The notes: a model not told the origin generated them from the letters alone. A stretch of 64,000 bases of DNA from Burkholderiaceae bacterium (GCA_023954015.1 JAMLIS010000003.1:186001-250000); one strand, 5' to 3'. Shown: positions 37,579 through 47,122, counted from the stretch's first letter. Made by a program: numbers and translations.

Positions 37579-38781
37579 ATGAAACTGTCGAACGGCCTGG
37601 CGCTGAACGCACATCCCGCCGGCCGCCACTTCCTGCAGATCCCCGGTCCGACGAACGTCCCCGACCGCATCCTGCGCGCGATGGACTACCCGACGATCGA
37701 TCACCGCGGTCCCGAATTCCGCGCGCTCGGCGAATCGGTGCTGGGCGGCATCCGCGAGATCTTCCGGACGCGCTCGCCGGTCGTCATCTATCCCGCATCG
37801 GGCACCGGCGCCTGGGAGGCGGCGCTCGTCAACACGCTGTCGCCGGGCGACGCGGTGCTGATGTGCGAGACGGGTCACTTCGCGACGCTGTGGAAGAAGA
37901 TGGCCGAGCGCCTGGGTCTCGTCGTCGACTTCGTTTCGGGCGACTGGCGCCATCCCGCCGACCCGGCGACGATCGAGCGCATGCTTGCCGGCGACGCCGG
38001 GCATCGCTATCGCGCCGTGTGCGTCGTGCACAACGAGACCGCCACCGGCGTCACCACCGACGTCGCTGCCATTCGCCGGGCGATCGACGCGGCCCGGCAC
38101 CCGGCGCTGCTGCTCGTCGACACGATCTCGTCGCTCGGATCGATCGACTACCGACACGACGAATGGGGTGTCGACGTCACCGTTGCCGGTTCGCAGAAGG
38201 GGCTGATGCTGCCGCCAGGGCTGTCGTTCAACGCGGTGGGCGACAAGGCGCTCGAGGCGTCGAAGCAAGCGAAGCTGCCGCGTTCGTACTGGGACTGGCA
38301 CGAGCAGATCGCCGCGAACGAGCGTGGCGTCTTTCCGTACACGCCGGCGACGAACCTGCTCTACGGGCTTCACGAGGCAATCGCGATGCTGCTCGAGGAA
38401 GGCCTCGAGAATGTCTTTGCGCGCCACCGTCGCCACGCGCAGGCCACGCGCGAGGCGGTGCGCGCCTGGGGACTCGAGATCCTCTGCGCCGATCCGAAGC
38501 ACTACAGCGCATCGCTGACCGCGGTGTTGATGCCCGACGGACACAGCGCCGACGCGTTTCGCAAGGTGGCGCTCGAGCGCTTCGACCTGTCGCTCGGACA
38601 GGGCCTGAGCAAGGTGGCCGACAAGGTGTTCCGGATCGGTCATCTGGGCGACTTCAACGACCTGACGTTGATGGGTACGCTCGCGGGCGTCGAGATGGCG
38701 CTCGGCCTGTCCGGTGTTCCGCATCGCCGCGGCGGCGTGCAGGCGGCCATGGAGTCGCTCGCAGGCAGCACGGCAGACTGA
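37579..38781 (+). CDS. Class V aminotransferase, serine-glyoxylate type
   Basis: 400 residues. The PLP Lys is in VAGSQKGLMLPPGL (near residue 203); the family N-terminus LQIPGPTNVPDRILRAMDYPTIDHRG and the HNETATG loop point to serine-glyoxylate or alanine-glyoxylate aminotransferases, which make glycine from glyoxylate. It is the first gene on the right of the GntR control region and 55 bases before the TRAP binding protein. Together with the opposite D-2-hydroxyacid dehydrogenase it suggests processing of a 2-oxo acid such as glyoxylate or hydroxypyruvate, which is inference. Confidence 0.92.
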   Translation: MKLSNGLALNAHPAGRHFLQIPGPTNVPDRILRAMDYPTIDHRGPEFRALGESVLGGIREIFRTRSPVVIYPASGTGAWEAALVNTLSPGDAVLMCETGHFATLWKKMAERLGLVVDFVSGDWRHPADPATIERMLAGDAGHRYRAVCVVHNETATGVTTDVAAIRRAIDAARHPALLLVDTISSLGSIDYRHDEWGVDVTVAGSQKGLMLPPGLSFNAVGDKALEASKQAKLPRSYWDWHEQIAANERGVFPYTPATNLLYGLHEAIAMLLEEGLENVFARHRRHAQATREAVRAWGLEILCADPKHYSASLTAVLMPDGHSADAFRKVALERFDLSLGQGLSKVADKVFRIGHLGDFNDLTLMGTLAGVEMALGLSGVPHRRGGVQAAMESLAGSTAD

Positions 38782-38836
38782 ACGGTTTTCTTTGCACCGA
38801 CCGGGCCCGGCGCGGCCCCACGAGGAGGAGATCGCG

Positions 38837-39901
38837 ATGACATCGAACGACGAGAAGGCAAAGTCCACGGAGCGTCCCGAAGAGAGCGCGAACATCCGGC
38901 AGTCCGGTTCGCCGGAGCGGCGCAGGCTGCTGCAGGCCGCGCTCGCGGTCGGCGCCGCCGGCGCCGCAGCGCGCGCGCTGCCGGTGCGTGCGCAGGCGGT
39001 CGAGCTCAAGCTCGGCCACGTCGGCGAACCCGGGTCGCTGTTCCAGATGTCGGCCGACGAATTTGCCCGTCGCGCCAACGAGAAGCTCGGCGGCAAGGCG
39101 AAGGTCGTCACCTACGGCTCGAGCCAGCTCGGCGGCGACAAGGAGATGCTGCAGAAGCTCAAGCTGGGCACGATCGACATGGCGGTGCCTTCCACCGTGA
39201 TGAGCAGCGAGGTCGACCTCTTCGGCATCTTCGAGATGCCGTACCTGGTCAAGGACCGCGCGCACATGGGCCGCATCGAGAAGGAGATCTTCTGGCCGCA
39301 GATCGAGCCGGCTGCCGAGAAGAAGGGCCTGAAGATCATCGGCGTCTGGGAGAACGGCTACCGGCACATCACGAACAACCGCGGACCGATCCGGGCGCCG
39401 CAGGACCTGAAAGGGATCAAGCTGCGAGTGCCCGAAGGCAAGTGGCGCGTGGCGATGTTCAAGGCCTACGGCGCGAACCCCAGCCCGATGAAGTTCTCCG
39501 AGCTCTTCACTGCGCTGCAGACGGGCGTCATGGACGGGCAGGAAAACCCGCTCACGCAGATCTACAGCGCAAAGCTGCAGGAGGTGCAGAAGTTCCTTTC
39601 GATGTCGGGTCACGTCTACACGCCGGCGTATCTCACCGTCGGAATCCGCAAGTGGGACACGCTGCCCGAAGACGTGCGCAGGACGCTCGAGGAGACGGCG
39701 CGCGCCACGCAGGCCTACGTCTACGAAGTCGCGCAGAAGCAGGAGGGCGAGCTGCTCGGCAAGCTGAAGGAAGCCGGCATGCAGGTCAACGAAGTCGACA
39801 AGAAGGCGTTCATCGCGGCGAGCAAGCCGGTGTACGCCGAGTTCGGCGAGTCGGTGAAGGGCGCCGACGCGATGATCGACAAGGCGATCGCGCTCGGCTG
39901 A
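38837..39901 (+). CDS. TRAP transporter substrate-binding protein (DctP)
   Basis: 354 residues. The leader has a twin-arginine-like motif (ERRRLLQAALAVGAAGAA) with cleavage near VRAQA, so export through Tat is plausible. The mature protein is a DctP-type periplasmic receptor; the carboxylate-binding Arg is expected in LKGIKLRVPEG, and FSELFTALQTGVMDGQENP is a family signature. GAGGAG 8 bases before the ATG supports this start. It delivers an organic acid to the DctQ and DctM genes that follow. Confidence 0.94.
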   Translation: MTSNDEKAKSTERPEESANIRQSGSPERRRLLQAALAVGAAGAAARALPVRAQAVELKLGHVGEPGSLFQMSADEFARRANEKLGGKAKVVTYGSSQLGGDKEMLQKLKLGTIDMAVPSTVMSSEVDLFGIFEMPYLVKDRAHMGRIEKEIFWPQIEPAAEKKGLKIIGVWENGYRHITNNRGPIRAPQDLKGIKLRVPEGKWRVAMFKAYGANPSPMKFSELFTALQTGVMDGQENPLTQIYSAKLQEVQKFLSMSGHVYTPAYLTVGIRKWDTLPEDVRRTLEETARATQAYVYEVAQKQEGELLGKLKEAGMQVNEVDKKAFIAASKPVYAEFGESVKGADAMIDKAIALG

Positions 39902-39946
39902 GGGCCGGAGCGGGCGAGGGTGGTTGCGGAACGGGGCGACGACACG

Positions 39947-40468
39947 ATGGCGGTTTTTCGCAGTGCCTACGAAAGGATCCTCGAGTGGCTGGTCATCGTG
40001 CTGATGGTCGCGATGGCCGTCGAGGTCACGGTCGGCGTCGTGTTCCGCACGCTCGGCGCTTCGCTGGTCTGGTACGACGAGGTCGCGTCGATCCTGCTGG
40101 CGTGGCTCACCTTCTACGGGTCGGCCTATGCGGCGGCCCGGCGCAGCCACATCACGTGTCCGGAACTCGTCGCGATGATGCCACCGGGCCCGCGCCTGGT
40201 CGTGACCATCCTCGTCGAGGCGCTCGTCATCGGCTTCTTCGCGCTGCTCGGCTGGATCGGCTGGGAAGTGCTCGACGTGCTCGCCACCGACACGCTGGTG
40301 AGCCTGCCGTCGATTCCGGTGTCGTGGGTGCAGTCGGTGATCCCGATCTCGTCGGCGCTGATCATCGTCGCCGAGCTTCTCACGCTCCCCGACGCTCTCG
40401 CCTGGGCGCGCACCGAGCACGCCGAGGGCGCGACGGCCGAGGCGGCCCTGCACGAAGCCGCCCACTGA
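39947..40468 (+). CDS. TRAP transporter small permease (DctQ)
   Basis: 173 residues and four transmembrane helices, as expected. The sequence WYDEVASILLAWLTFYGSAYAARR-like loop with RRSHI is the DctQ hallmark. The ATG at 39947 is preferred because the possible GTG at 39920 has its only purine-rich sequence immediately next to it; the difference is nine residues. It forms the membrane complex with DctM and is driven by an ion gradient. Confidence 0.92.
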   Translation: MAVFRSAYERILEWLVIVLMVAMAVEVTVGVVFRTLGASLVWYDEVASILLAWLTFYGSAYAAARRSHITCPELVAMMPPGPRLVVTILVEALVIGFFALLGWIGWEVLDVLATDTLVSLPSIPVSWVQSVIPISSALIIVAELLTLPDALAWARTEHAEGATAEAALHEAAH

Positions 40469-40546
40469 CGCGCGGCCGCTTGCGCTCGTCGAAACCTGCA
40501 TCCGGCCTTGCCGGACGCAACGGATCCGCGGAATAGGACACCCGGA

Positions 40547-41830
40547 ATGCAGATGCTCTTCCTGTTCGGCAGCGTGCTGGCGCTCGTGCTGGTCAACGTG
40601 CCGATCGCGGTCGCGCTCGGCGTCGTAGCGATCGCCGCGATCTGGATGGTGCAGGGCGCCTCGTCGCTGCCGAACCTGCCGATCGTGCTGTACAACGCCG
40701 CCACCAACTTCCCGCTGCTGGCCATCCCGCTGTTCATCCTCGCCGGTGCGATCATGAACGCCTCGGGCATCTCGACGCGCCTGATCGCCTTCGCCTCGGC
40801 AGTGCTCGGTTTCATCCGCGGGGGTCTTGCGATGGTGTCGATCGGCGCGTCGCTGTTCTTCGCCGAGATCTCCGGCTCCGCGGTCGCCGACGTCGCCGCG
40901 CTCGGCTCGATCACGATTCCTGCGATGAAGAAGAAGGGCTATCCGCGCGCGCTGGCGGCAGCGGTCATGTCGTCGTCGGCGACGCTCGCGGTGATCATCC
41001 CTCCTTCGATCCCGATGATCCTGTACGCGGTGATGGCCGAGACTTCGGTCGTGCAGCTCTTCGTCGCCGGCATCGTTCCCGGCGTCATCGGCGGCGCCGG
41101 CCTGATGGGGGTCGCATACTGGTTCGCGCGCCGATACGACCTTCCCGTCGAGCAGCACTTCCGCTGGTCCGAGGTGCGGCGCACCGCGCGAGAGGCGTTC
41201 TGGGCGTTCACGCTGCCGATGATCATCCTCGGCGGCATCTTCGGCGGCTTCGTCACCGCCACCGAAGGCGCGGCGCTCGCGGTGGTCGCGGCGCTGTTCA
41301 TCGGCCTGGTCGTCTACCGCGAACTCGATCTGCCGCACCTGAAGGCGGCGATCATCGAGGGCGGCAGCCAGACGGCCGTCGTCATGCTGCTCGTGGCCAC
41401 CTCGGCGCTGCTCGGCGTCTACCTCACCGAGACGCGCGCGCCGCAGGAACTCGCGCGGGCGGTCACCGAATTCACCACGAACAAGTGGCTCGTCCTCGCG
41501 CTGCTCAACGTCCTGTTCCTGCTGCTCGGCATGTTCCTGCACTCGGCGGCGGCGATCATCCTCGTCGTGCCGGTCGTGATGCCGCTCGTTCACGCCGCCG
41601 GCATCGACCCGGTGCACTTCGGGCTCGTCGTGACGATCAACCTCGGCATCGGCCAGCAGACGCCGCCGGTCGCCAGCGTCCTGATGGTCGCGTGCTCGAT
41701 CTCGAAGGCCGGCGTCTGGGAGGTCTCCCGAACGAACGTCTACTTCGTCGCCGTGCTTCTCGCCGTGCTGCTGCTCGTCACCTACGTTCCGGTCACGGGC
41801 ATGGGCCTGGTCGAGTATTTCTATCGCTGA
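40547..41830 (+). CDS. TRAP transporter large permease (DctM)
   Basis: 427 residues, about 12 transmembrane helices. DctM signatures include PLLAIPLFILAGAIMN, GSAVADVAALGSITIPAM and the PPSIPMILYAV helix. It is the ion-coupled substrate channel of the TRAP system. The ATG at 40547 follows AGGA and gives the usual hydrophobic N-terminus; the longer upstream form from 40508 is hydrophilic and rejected. The enoyl-CoA hydratase gene follows after 68 bases. Confidence 0.94.
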   Translation: MQMLFLFGSVLALVLVNVPIAVALGVVAIAAIWMVQGASSLPNLPIVLYNAATNFPLLAIPLFILAGAIMNASGISTRLIAFASAVLGFIRGGLAMVSIGASLFFAEISGSAVADVAALGSITIPAMKKKGYPRALAAAVMSSSATLAVIIPPSIPMILYAVMAETSVVQLFVAGIVPGVIGGAGLMGVAYWFARRYDLPVEQHFRWSEVRRTAREAFWAFTLPMIILGGIFGGFVTATEGAALAVVAALFIGLVVYRELDLPHLKAAIIEGGSQTAVVMLLVATSALLGVYLTETRAPQELARAVTEFTTNKWLVLALLNVLFLLLGMFLHSAAAIILVVPVVMPLVHAAGIDPVHFGLVVTINLGIGQQTPPVASVLMVACSISKAGVWEVSRTNVYFVAVLLAVLLLVTYVPVTGMGLVEYFYR

Positions 41831-41898
41831 GTCTGGCCGCTGCGCCTGCACGCCGAGCCCGTCCTTCGGGCGTCGCGCGCCGCGCAACAGGAGAACCG

Positions 41899-42678
41899 AT
41901 GTCCGAAACGATCCTGGTCGAACGCGACGACGCGGTCGTCACCGTCGTGCTGAACCGCCCGCACAAGCTCAACGCACTGACGCGCCCGATGTGGCAGCAT
42001 CTCGGGGAGACGATGCGCACGCTATCGGACGACGACTCGGTGCGCTGCGTCGTCCTGCGCGGCGCCGGCGAACGCGCGTTCTCGCCGGGCAACGACATCG
42101 GCGAGTTCGAGACGATGCGCTCGAATCGCGAGCAGGCGATCGCCTACGGCGCGGTGATGCACGCGACGGCGCAGGCCATCGCTGAGTGCCGCCACCCGAC
42201 GCTCGCGCAGATCCACGGGATCTGCGTCGGCGGCGGCCTGGAGATCGCGGCGCTGTGCGACCTGCGCATCTGTGGCGAGGGCAGCCGCTTCGGCGCGCCG
42301 ATCAAGAACCTGGGCCTGGTGATGGCGTATCCGGAGATCGCACCGCTGATCGAACTGGCCGGTCGGTCGGTCGCGCTCGAACTGCTCTACGAAGGGCGGA
42401 TCTTCGAGGCCCGCGAGGCCTACGAGAAGGGGCTCGTCAACCGCGTCGTCGCCGACGGTTGCGTCGCAGACGAATGCCGGGCGACGGCGCAGCGAATCGC
42501 GGAAGGAGCCCCGTTGGCGGCGCGCTGGCACAAGAAGTTCGCGCGGCGGCTCGCCGAGCCGTCACCGCTCACCGAAGCCGAGCGGCTCGAGGCCTTCGAC
42601 TGCTTCGACACCGAAGATTTCCGCACCGGCTATCGCGCGTTCCTCGCGAAGGCGAAGCCCGTCTTCGCCGGGCGCTGA
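41899..42678 (+). CDS. Enoyl-CoA hydratase/isomerase family protein
   Basis: 259 residues of the crotonase fold. The two oxyanion-hole segments are AFSPGNDIGEFE and GICVGGGLEIA. At the positions of the two catalytic glutamates of true hydratases I see no clear pair, so isomerase, hydrolase or decarboxylase activity is possible. CAGGAG lies 7 bases before the ATG. It sits between the TRAP permease and the CoA-transferase, which suggests that the imported acid is activated to a CoA thioester. Confidence 0.9.
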   Translation: MSETILVERDDAVVTVVLNRPHKLNALTRPMWQHLGETMRTLSDDDSVRCVVLRGAGERAFSPGNDIGEFETMRSNREQAIAYGAVMHATAQAIAECRHPTLAQIHGICVGGGLEIAALCDLRICGEGSRFGAPIKNLGLVMAYPEIAPLIELAGRSVALELLYEGRIFEAREAYEKGLVNRVVADGCVADECRATAQRIAEGAPLAARWHKKFARRLAEPSPLTEAERLEAFDCFDTEDFRTGYRAFLAKAKPVFAGR

Positions 42679-42693
42679 AGGGAAGGGGCGGCA

Positions 42694-43911
42694 ATGGCCG
42701 ATAGCGGGCGATGCGGTCCCCTGGCCGGCGTCAAGGTCCTCGAGCTCGCGCAGATCATGGCCGGACCGACCTGCGGGATGATGCTCGCCGATCTGGGCGC
42801 CGACGTCGTCAAGGTCGAGAAGTTGCCGGGCGGCGACGACTCGCGCGGCTATCGCGAGCCGCGCATCGACGGCGAGTCGGCGCCCTACCTGATCCTGAAT
42901 CGCGGCAAGCGCGGCATCGCGCTAGACCTGAAGCACCCGAAGGGCAAGGCCGTGCTCGAGCGGATGGTCGTGGGGGCCGACGTGCTCACCGAGAACTACC
43001 GGCGCGGAACGCTCGAGCGCCTCGGGTTGGGCTACGAGCACCTGCGCACGCTCAACCCGGGGCTCATCTATTGCGCGGTCTCTGGCTACGGACGCACCGG
43101 TCCGTGGGCCGACAAGGGCGGCTTCGACCTGATCGCGCAAGGCTTTGCCGGATTGATGTCGATCACCGGCGAGCCGGGCGCAGCGCCGGCGAAAGCGGGG
43201 TCGCCGATCGCCGACATCAACGCGGGAATCCTCGCCGCGCTCGGTGTCCTCGCGGCGTACGTGCACAAGCTGAAGACCGGGCAAGGCCAGCTCGTCGAGA
43301 CGTCGCTGATGGAGGCGGCGCTGCAGCAGACGTACTGGCACGCGGCGATCTTCTTCGCCACCGGTCGCTCGCCCGGCGCGCTCGGCTCGGGTCACGTCCT
43401 CACCGCGCCGTACCAGGCGTTTCGCACGGCCGACGGCTACGTCAACGTCGGCGGCGCGAACCAGGCGAACTGGCAGCGCATCGCGCAGGTGCTCGGTCAC
43501 CCCGAGTGGGTGCACGATCCGCGCTTCGCGACCAACGACGACCGGATGCGAAACCGCGACGCGCTCGTCGAGGCGATGGAGCGGGTGCTCGTCGCACGCG
43601 ATCGCGCGCACTGGATTGCCGCCTTCGATGCGGCAGGGGTGCCGGCCGGCCCCGTGCATTCGATCGGGGAGGCGCTGACGCACGAACAGGTGCTCGCCCG
43701 CCGGATGGTCGTCGAGGTCGACCATCCGCGTGCGGGACGTACCCGGGCGCTGGGCTTTCCGGTGAAGTTCGATGCGACGCCGGCGCAGTGCGGAACCCGC
43801 GCTGCGCCGATGCTCGGCGAGCACAGCCGCGAGGTGCTGCGCGAGTGCGGCTACCCCGATCCGGAGATCGACGCGCTCGTCTCCGAGGGGGTGGTTGCCA
43901 CGGTGGACTGA
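42694..43911 (+). CDS. Class III (CaiB/BaiF) CoA-transferase
   Basis: 405 residues. The N-terminus PLAGVKVLELAQIMAGPTCGMMLADLGADVVKVEK is characteristic, and the catalytic Asp is expected in SPIADINAGILAALG (near residue 172). Such enzymes move CoA between carboxylic acids, for example from succinyl-CoA. It is the last gene of the series, 15 bases after the hydratase gene. The stop codon touches the 161-bp palindrome that follows. Confidence 0.94.
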   Translation: MADSGRCGPLAGVKVLELAQIMAGPTCGMMLADLGADVVKVEKLPGGDDSRGYREPRIDGESAPYLILNRGKRGIALDLKHPKGKAVLERMVVGADVLTENYRRGTLERLGLGYEHLRTLNPGLIYCAVSGYGRTGPWADKGGFDLIAQGFAGLMSITGEPGAAPAKAGSPIADINAGILAALGVLAAYVHKLKTGQGQLVETSLMEAALQQTYWHAAIFFATGRSPGALGSGHVLTAPYQAFRTADGYVNVGGANQANWQRIAQVLGHPEWVHDPRFATNDDRMRNRDALVEAMERVLVARDRAHWIAAFDAAGVPAGPVHSIGEALTHEQVLARRMVVEVDHPRAGRTRALGFPVKFDATPAQCGTRAAPMLGEHSREVLRECGYPDPEIDALVSEGVVATVD

Positions 43912-44071
43912 GAACGTGTGAACCAATCGTCCATGCCCGTCTCGCGCGCCAGGAAGCGCCCGCTCTTCGTTGCAAATGCTCGCCATATCTACCGATATGG
44001 CTGCGCTTTGCGCCTCGATCGGACGCTTCCTGGCGCGCTTTCCGGTCACGGCCGATTGGTTCACACGTTCT
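43911..44071. repeat. 161-bp interrupted palindrome
   Basis: The outer arms (43911-43929 and 44053-44071) are a perfect 19-bp inverted repeat, agaacgtgtgaaccaatcg. A second perfect 15-bp pair, gcgcgccaggaagcg, lies inside (about 43944-43958 and 44025-44039), and an 8-bp pair gccatatc/gatatggc closes around the 4-base centre at 43990-43993. Intervening segments pair only partly. It fills the gap between a CoA-transferase and a convergent histidine kinase gene. The octamer tgagaacg overlaps each outer end (43909 and 44071). It could be a large terminator or a small non-coding mobile repeat. Confidence 0.85.
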
Positions 44072-44102
44072 GAGAACGAGAAGCCGTGGCAGCCGGATTC
44101 GT

Positions 44103-45797
44103 TCACCCCTTCCGGGGCGCGGCAGTTTCCGGTTCCACGACGGGAAAGAACAGGTGCACGGCGGTACCTCGGCCGAGCGCCGATTCGATCCGCACCTGCC
44201 CGCCCAACTGGTTCACGAAGCCGTACACCTGCGCGAGGCCCAGGCCCGTGCCTTCGCTGCCCTTGGTCGTGAAGAACGGCTCGAACACGCGTGCGAGCAT
44301 CTTCTCGTCCATCCCCGACCCGGTGTCGACGACGCTGACGCGCACCAGGCGCGCTTCGCTTGCGAGGCCCCACTCGGCCGCCTGCGTCGGGCTTACCCGC
44401 CCGGTCTGCACGGTGATGCTGCCGCGGCCGTGCGAATCGTCGATCGCATCGCGCGCGTTGGCCACCAGGTTGACCATTGCCGTGACGAACTGTGTTTCGT
44501 CCGCCAGGCACGGCGGCGCCTTGCCGTCGAGCGCGAGTTCCACGCGAGCCTGCCGGCCTGCCGCCTGGCGCAGCATGTCCAGGTGGCGCTGCAGTGTCTC
44601 GTTGGGATCGATCGGGCGCAGGTCCAGCGAGCCGCGTCGCGCGAACAGCAGCAACTGCTCGATCAGCTGCCGCGCGTTCGCGACGGCGCGCTCGGACGTC
44701 TGCAGCGCCTTGCGAACGCGCAAATCCGGGGGATGAAGCCGCTCGACGATCGCGAGGTTCGTGCGCACGATGCCCAGTAGATTGGCGAAGTCGTGCGCGA
44801 TGCCTCCGGTGAGCTGGCCGACGGCCTCGAGCCGCTCCGACTGCGCGAGTCGGTGGCGCGCCCGCGCGGCGATCTGGCGCTTGCGATGCAGTTGCACGAC
44901 CAGCGCGACGAGCAGCGACGTGAGGGCGGCCATGGCGATCGTGGCACCGAGCACCTCGCTGCGCCACGCGGCGAGCAGCGACGGCGGCGCCTGCGTGAGC
45001 GTGACGATGAAGGGCGCATTGCGCACGCGTCGAAAACTCGTCATGCGGACGTGCAACAGGTCGTCGCGCACGGCAATCGTGCTGTCGCCGTGCACGACGC
45101 CACCGAAGACTTCGGTGGGGAGCGCTTTTCGTCCGATCTTCGAATCGTCGGCCGGATAGCGCGCCACGCGCGTCAGATCTTCGTAGAACAGCTCGATCGT
45201 CTGGCCCGGGCCGAGCTCCATTGCCCGATACAGCGTCTCGAAGTGCGTCGGAACGACCGCAGCGACAGCCACGCCGGCGAAGCGGCCGTCGACGACGATG
45301 CGGCGCGTCACCGCGTTGAACCAGCCGAGCCCCGAGCGGCTGTACACGGGCGGCGAAACCCGGTGCTGCAGGCCCGGGTCTTCGAGGTAGCGCCGGAAGT
45401 ATTCGCGATCGGCCAGCGGCGTACGCGGGGTGTCCGGAAAATCGGTGTGGTTGCGCACGTAGCCGTCGGCACCGACGATGTAGATCGCTCGCACCGACGG
45501 GATCTCGCTCAGTCGATCGCGCAGCAGCGCCCGGAAGCGAGGATCGTCCGCAGCCGGCTGCAGCGCCTCGTATGCGTCGACGACGCCCGACAGCACGAGG
45601 TCGACAGCGCCGAACGTGCCCTCGGTGTGGGCCTGCATCAGCAGGGTGAGCGCGCGGGCCGTTCCTTCGGCGCGCTCGAGCTGCACGCGGCGTTCGTGCA
45701 GCAGCAGCGACACGACCAGCGCCAGGACGAGAAGCCACAGCAGCGCTGCGACGCCGGCCGCGCTGCGGGAGTCGCTGCGGAGGTCTGCGCTCGCCAT
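44103..45797 (-). CDS. Sensor histidine kinase with periplasmic Cache-type domain
   Basis: 564 residues from the ATG at 45797. Helices near residues 15-35 and 280-305 bound a ~240-residue periplasmic domain with Cache-like features (SVRAIYIVGADGYVRNHTDFP, then DREYFRRYLEDP). The kinase has the phosphoacceptor His in GGIAHDFANLLGI, N box NLVANARDAI and G boxes DTGSGM and GTGLGLAQV. There is no receiver domain and no adjacent response regulator, so it is an orphan; the single-domain receiver gene at 50.3 kb is a possible partner. Confidence 0.92.
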   Translation of the reverse strand: MASADLRSDSRSAAGVAALLWLLVLALVVSLLLHERRVQLERAEGTARALTLLMQAHTEGTFGAVDLVLSGVVDAYEALQPAADDPRFRALLRDRLSEIPSVRAIYIVGADGYVRNHTDFPDTPRTPLADREYFRRYLEDPGLQHRVSPPVYSRSGLGWFNAVTRRIVVDGRFAGVAVAAVVPTHFETLYRAMELGPGQTIELFYEDLTRVARYPADDSKIGRKALPTEVFGGVVHGDSTIAVRDDLLHVRMTSFRRVRNAPFIVTLTQAPPSLLAAWRSEVLGATIAMAALTSLLVALVVQLHRKRQIAARARHRLAQSERLEAVGQLTGGIAHDFANLLGIVRTNLAIVERLHPPDLRVRKALQTSERAVANARQLIEQLLLFARRGSLDLRPIDPNETLQRHLDMLRQAAGRQARVELALDGKAPPCLADETQFVTAMVNLVANARDAIDDSHGRGSITVQTGRVSPTQAAEWGLASEARLVRVSVVDTGSGMDEKMLARVFEPFFTTKGSEGTGLGLAQVYGFVNQLGGQVRIESALGRGTAVHLFFPVVEPETAAPRKG

Positions 45798-45844
45798 GCG
45801 CGCGATTTTGCCGCAGCCCCGCACACTGCGTCATCATCTGCTCG

Positions 45845-46711
45845 ATGTTGAGCTACCGCCACGCCTTCCACGCAGGCAACCACGCCGACGTCCTCAAGCA
45901 CGTCGTGCTCGTTGCGCTGCTTGCGCATTTCCGGCGCAAGGAGACGCCGTTCCTGGTCGTCGACACGCACGCCGGCGCCGGAACCTACGCATTGAACGAG
46001 GGCCGGGCGGCCGGGCGTGCCGAATCCGCCGACGGCGTGGCGCGGCTCTGGCGGCGCGACGACGCTCCGGAGCCGATCGCGGCGTGGCTTTCGGCGGTTG
46101 CGCGGCACAATCCGGACGGCAACTTGCGCCACTATCCCGGCTCGCCGGTGCTCGCCTTCGAAGCCCTGCGCGAGCAGGATCGTCTTCGATTGTTCGAGTT
46201 GCATCCGTCCGAGCATCGGATCCTCGAGGCGCGGTTCGCACGACTCGGCCGTGCCGCAGCCCGCCAGGTGCGAATCGCGCGGGTCGACGGATTCGCCGGC
46301 CTGAAGGCGGTGCTGCCACCGGCGTCGCGACGCGCGCTCGTGCTCGTCGACCCGTCGTACGAGGACAAGCGCGACTACGCGCGCGTCGTCGCGGCGCTGC
46401 GCGAAGCGCTGCGCCGCTTCGCCACCGGCTGCTACGCGATCTGGTACCCGCAGGTCCAGCGGCGCGAAGCGGTGGCGCTGGTGAGCACGCTCGAACGCTG
46501 GCCCGGACTGCGATGGCTGAACGTCATGCTCTCGGTCTGCCGGCCGGCCCCCGGCGGCTTCGGCCTGCACGGCAGCGGCGTCTTCGTCGTGAATCCGCCC
46601 TTCGGCCTCGAGGCGTCGATGCGTGCAAGCCTGCCGTATCTCGTCGATGCGCTGGCGCTCGACTCTTCCGCCGGGTGGTGGATCCGTGCGCACGATGCCG
46701 CGATCGGATGA
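45845..46711 (+). CDS. rlmJ: 23S rRNA (adenine-2030-N6)-methyltransferase RlmJ
   Basis: 288 residues. Family N-terminus MLSYRHAFHAGNHADVLKH, SAM-site VVDTHAGAGTYAL and the catalytic motif VLVDPSYEDKRDY, a DPPY variant with Ser at the third place, identify RlmJ. It methylates one adenine of 23S rRNA. The gene is divergent from the histidine kinase, with only 47 bases between the start codons. Confidence 0.94.
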   Translation: MLSYRHAFHAGNHADVLKHVVLVALLAHFRRKETPFLVVDTHAGAGTYALNEGRAAGRAESADGVARLWRRDDAPEPIAAWLSAVARHNPDGNLRHYPGSPVLAFEALREQDRLRLFELHPSEHRILEARFARLGRAAARQVRIARVDGFAGLKAVLPPASRRALVLVDPSYEDKRDYARVVAALREALRRFATGCYAIWYPQVQRREAVALVSTLERWPGLRWLNVMLSVCRPAPGGFGLHGSGVFVVNPPFGLEASMRASLPYLVDALALDSSAGWWIRAHDAAIG

Positions 46712-46756
46712 TCGCGCCCGGTGCCCGCCCGACGCCGACGCGGCAACGACTCGCGC

Positions 46757-47122
46757 TCAGCGGCGCACGCGGGCGATCGCCTCGCGCAGTACCACCGCCT
46801 GGTTGTGCTGCTCGTCCTTCGCCGAATACACGAGCGTCAGCGGGCGTTCGCCGGCCGCCGCGAGCAGGGCGTGCAGCCGTTCGCGTGCCTCGGGCGTAGC
46901 CAGCTCGTCGCGATAGCGTTCGCGGAAAGCCTCCCAGCGCGCGGGATCGTGACCGAACCACTTGCGCAGCTCGGTGCTCGGCGCCAGCTCCTTCGCCCAG
47001 TCGTCGAGCGCGAGGTCTTGCTTGCGGCGTCCGCGCGGCCAGACGCGATCGACCAGCACCCGGTAACCATCGTCGCGGCCCGGCTCTTCGTAGGCGCGCT
47101 GGATCGAGACCTTTCGATGCAT
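46757..47122 (-). CDS. DUF488 family protein
   Basis: 121 residues. The signature RVLVDRVWPRGRRKQDLALDDWAKELAPS identifies the DUF488 family, small cytoplasmic proteins of unknown function. The second half has SAKDEQHNQAVVLRE. It lies convergent to rlmJ and 44 bases after the YihY gene stop on the same strand. Confidence 0.92.
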   Translation of the reverse strand: MHRKVSIQRAYEEPGRDDGYRVLVDRVWPRGRRKQDLALDDWAKELAPSTELRKWFGHDPARWEAFRERYRDELATPEARERLHALLAAAGERPLTLVYSAKDEQHNQAVVLREAIARVRR

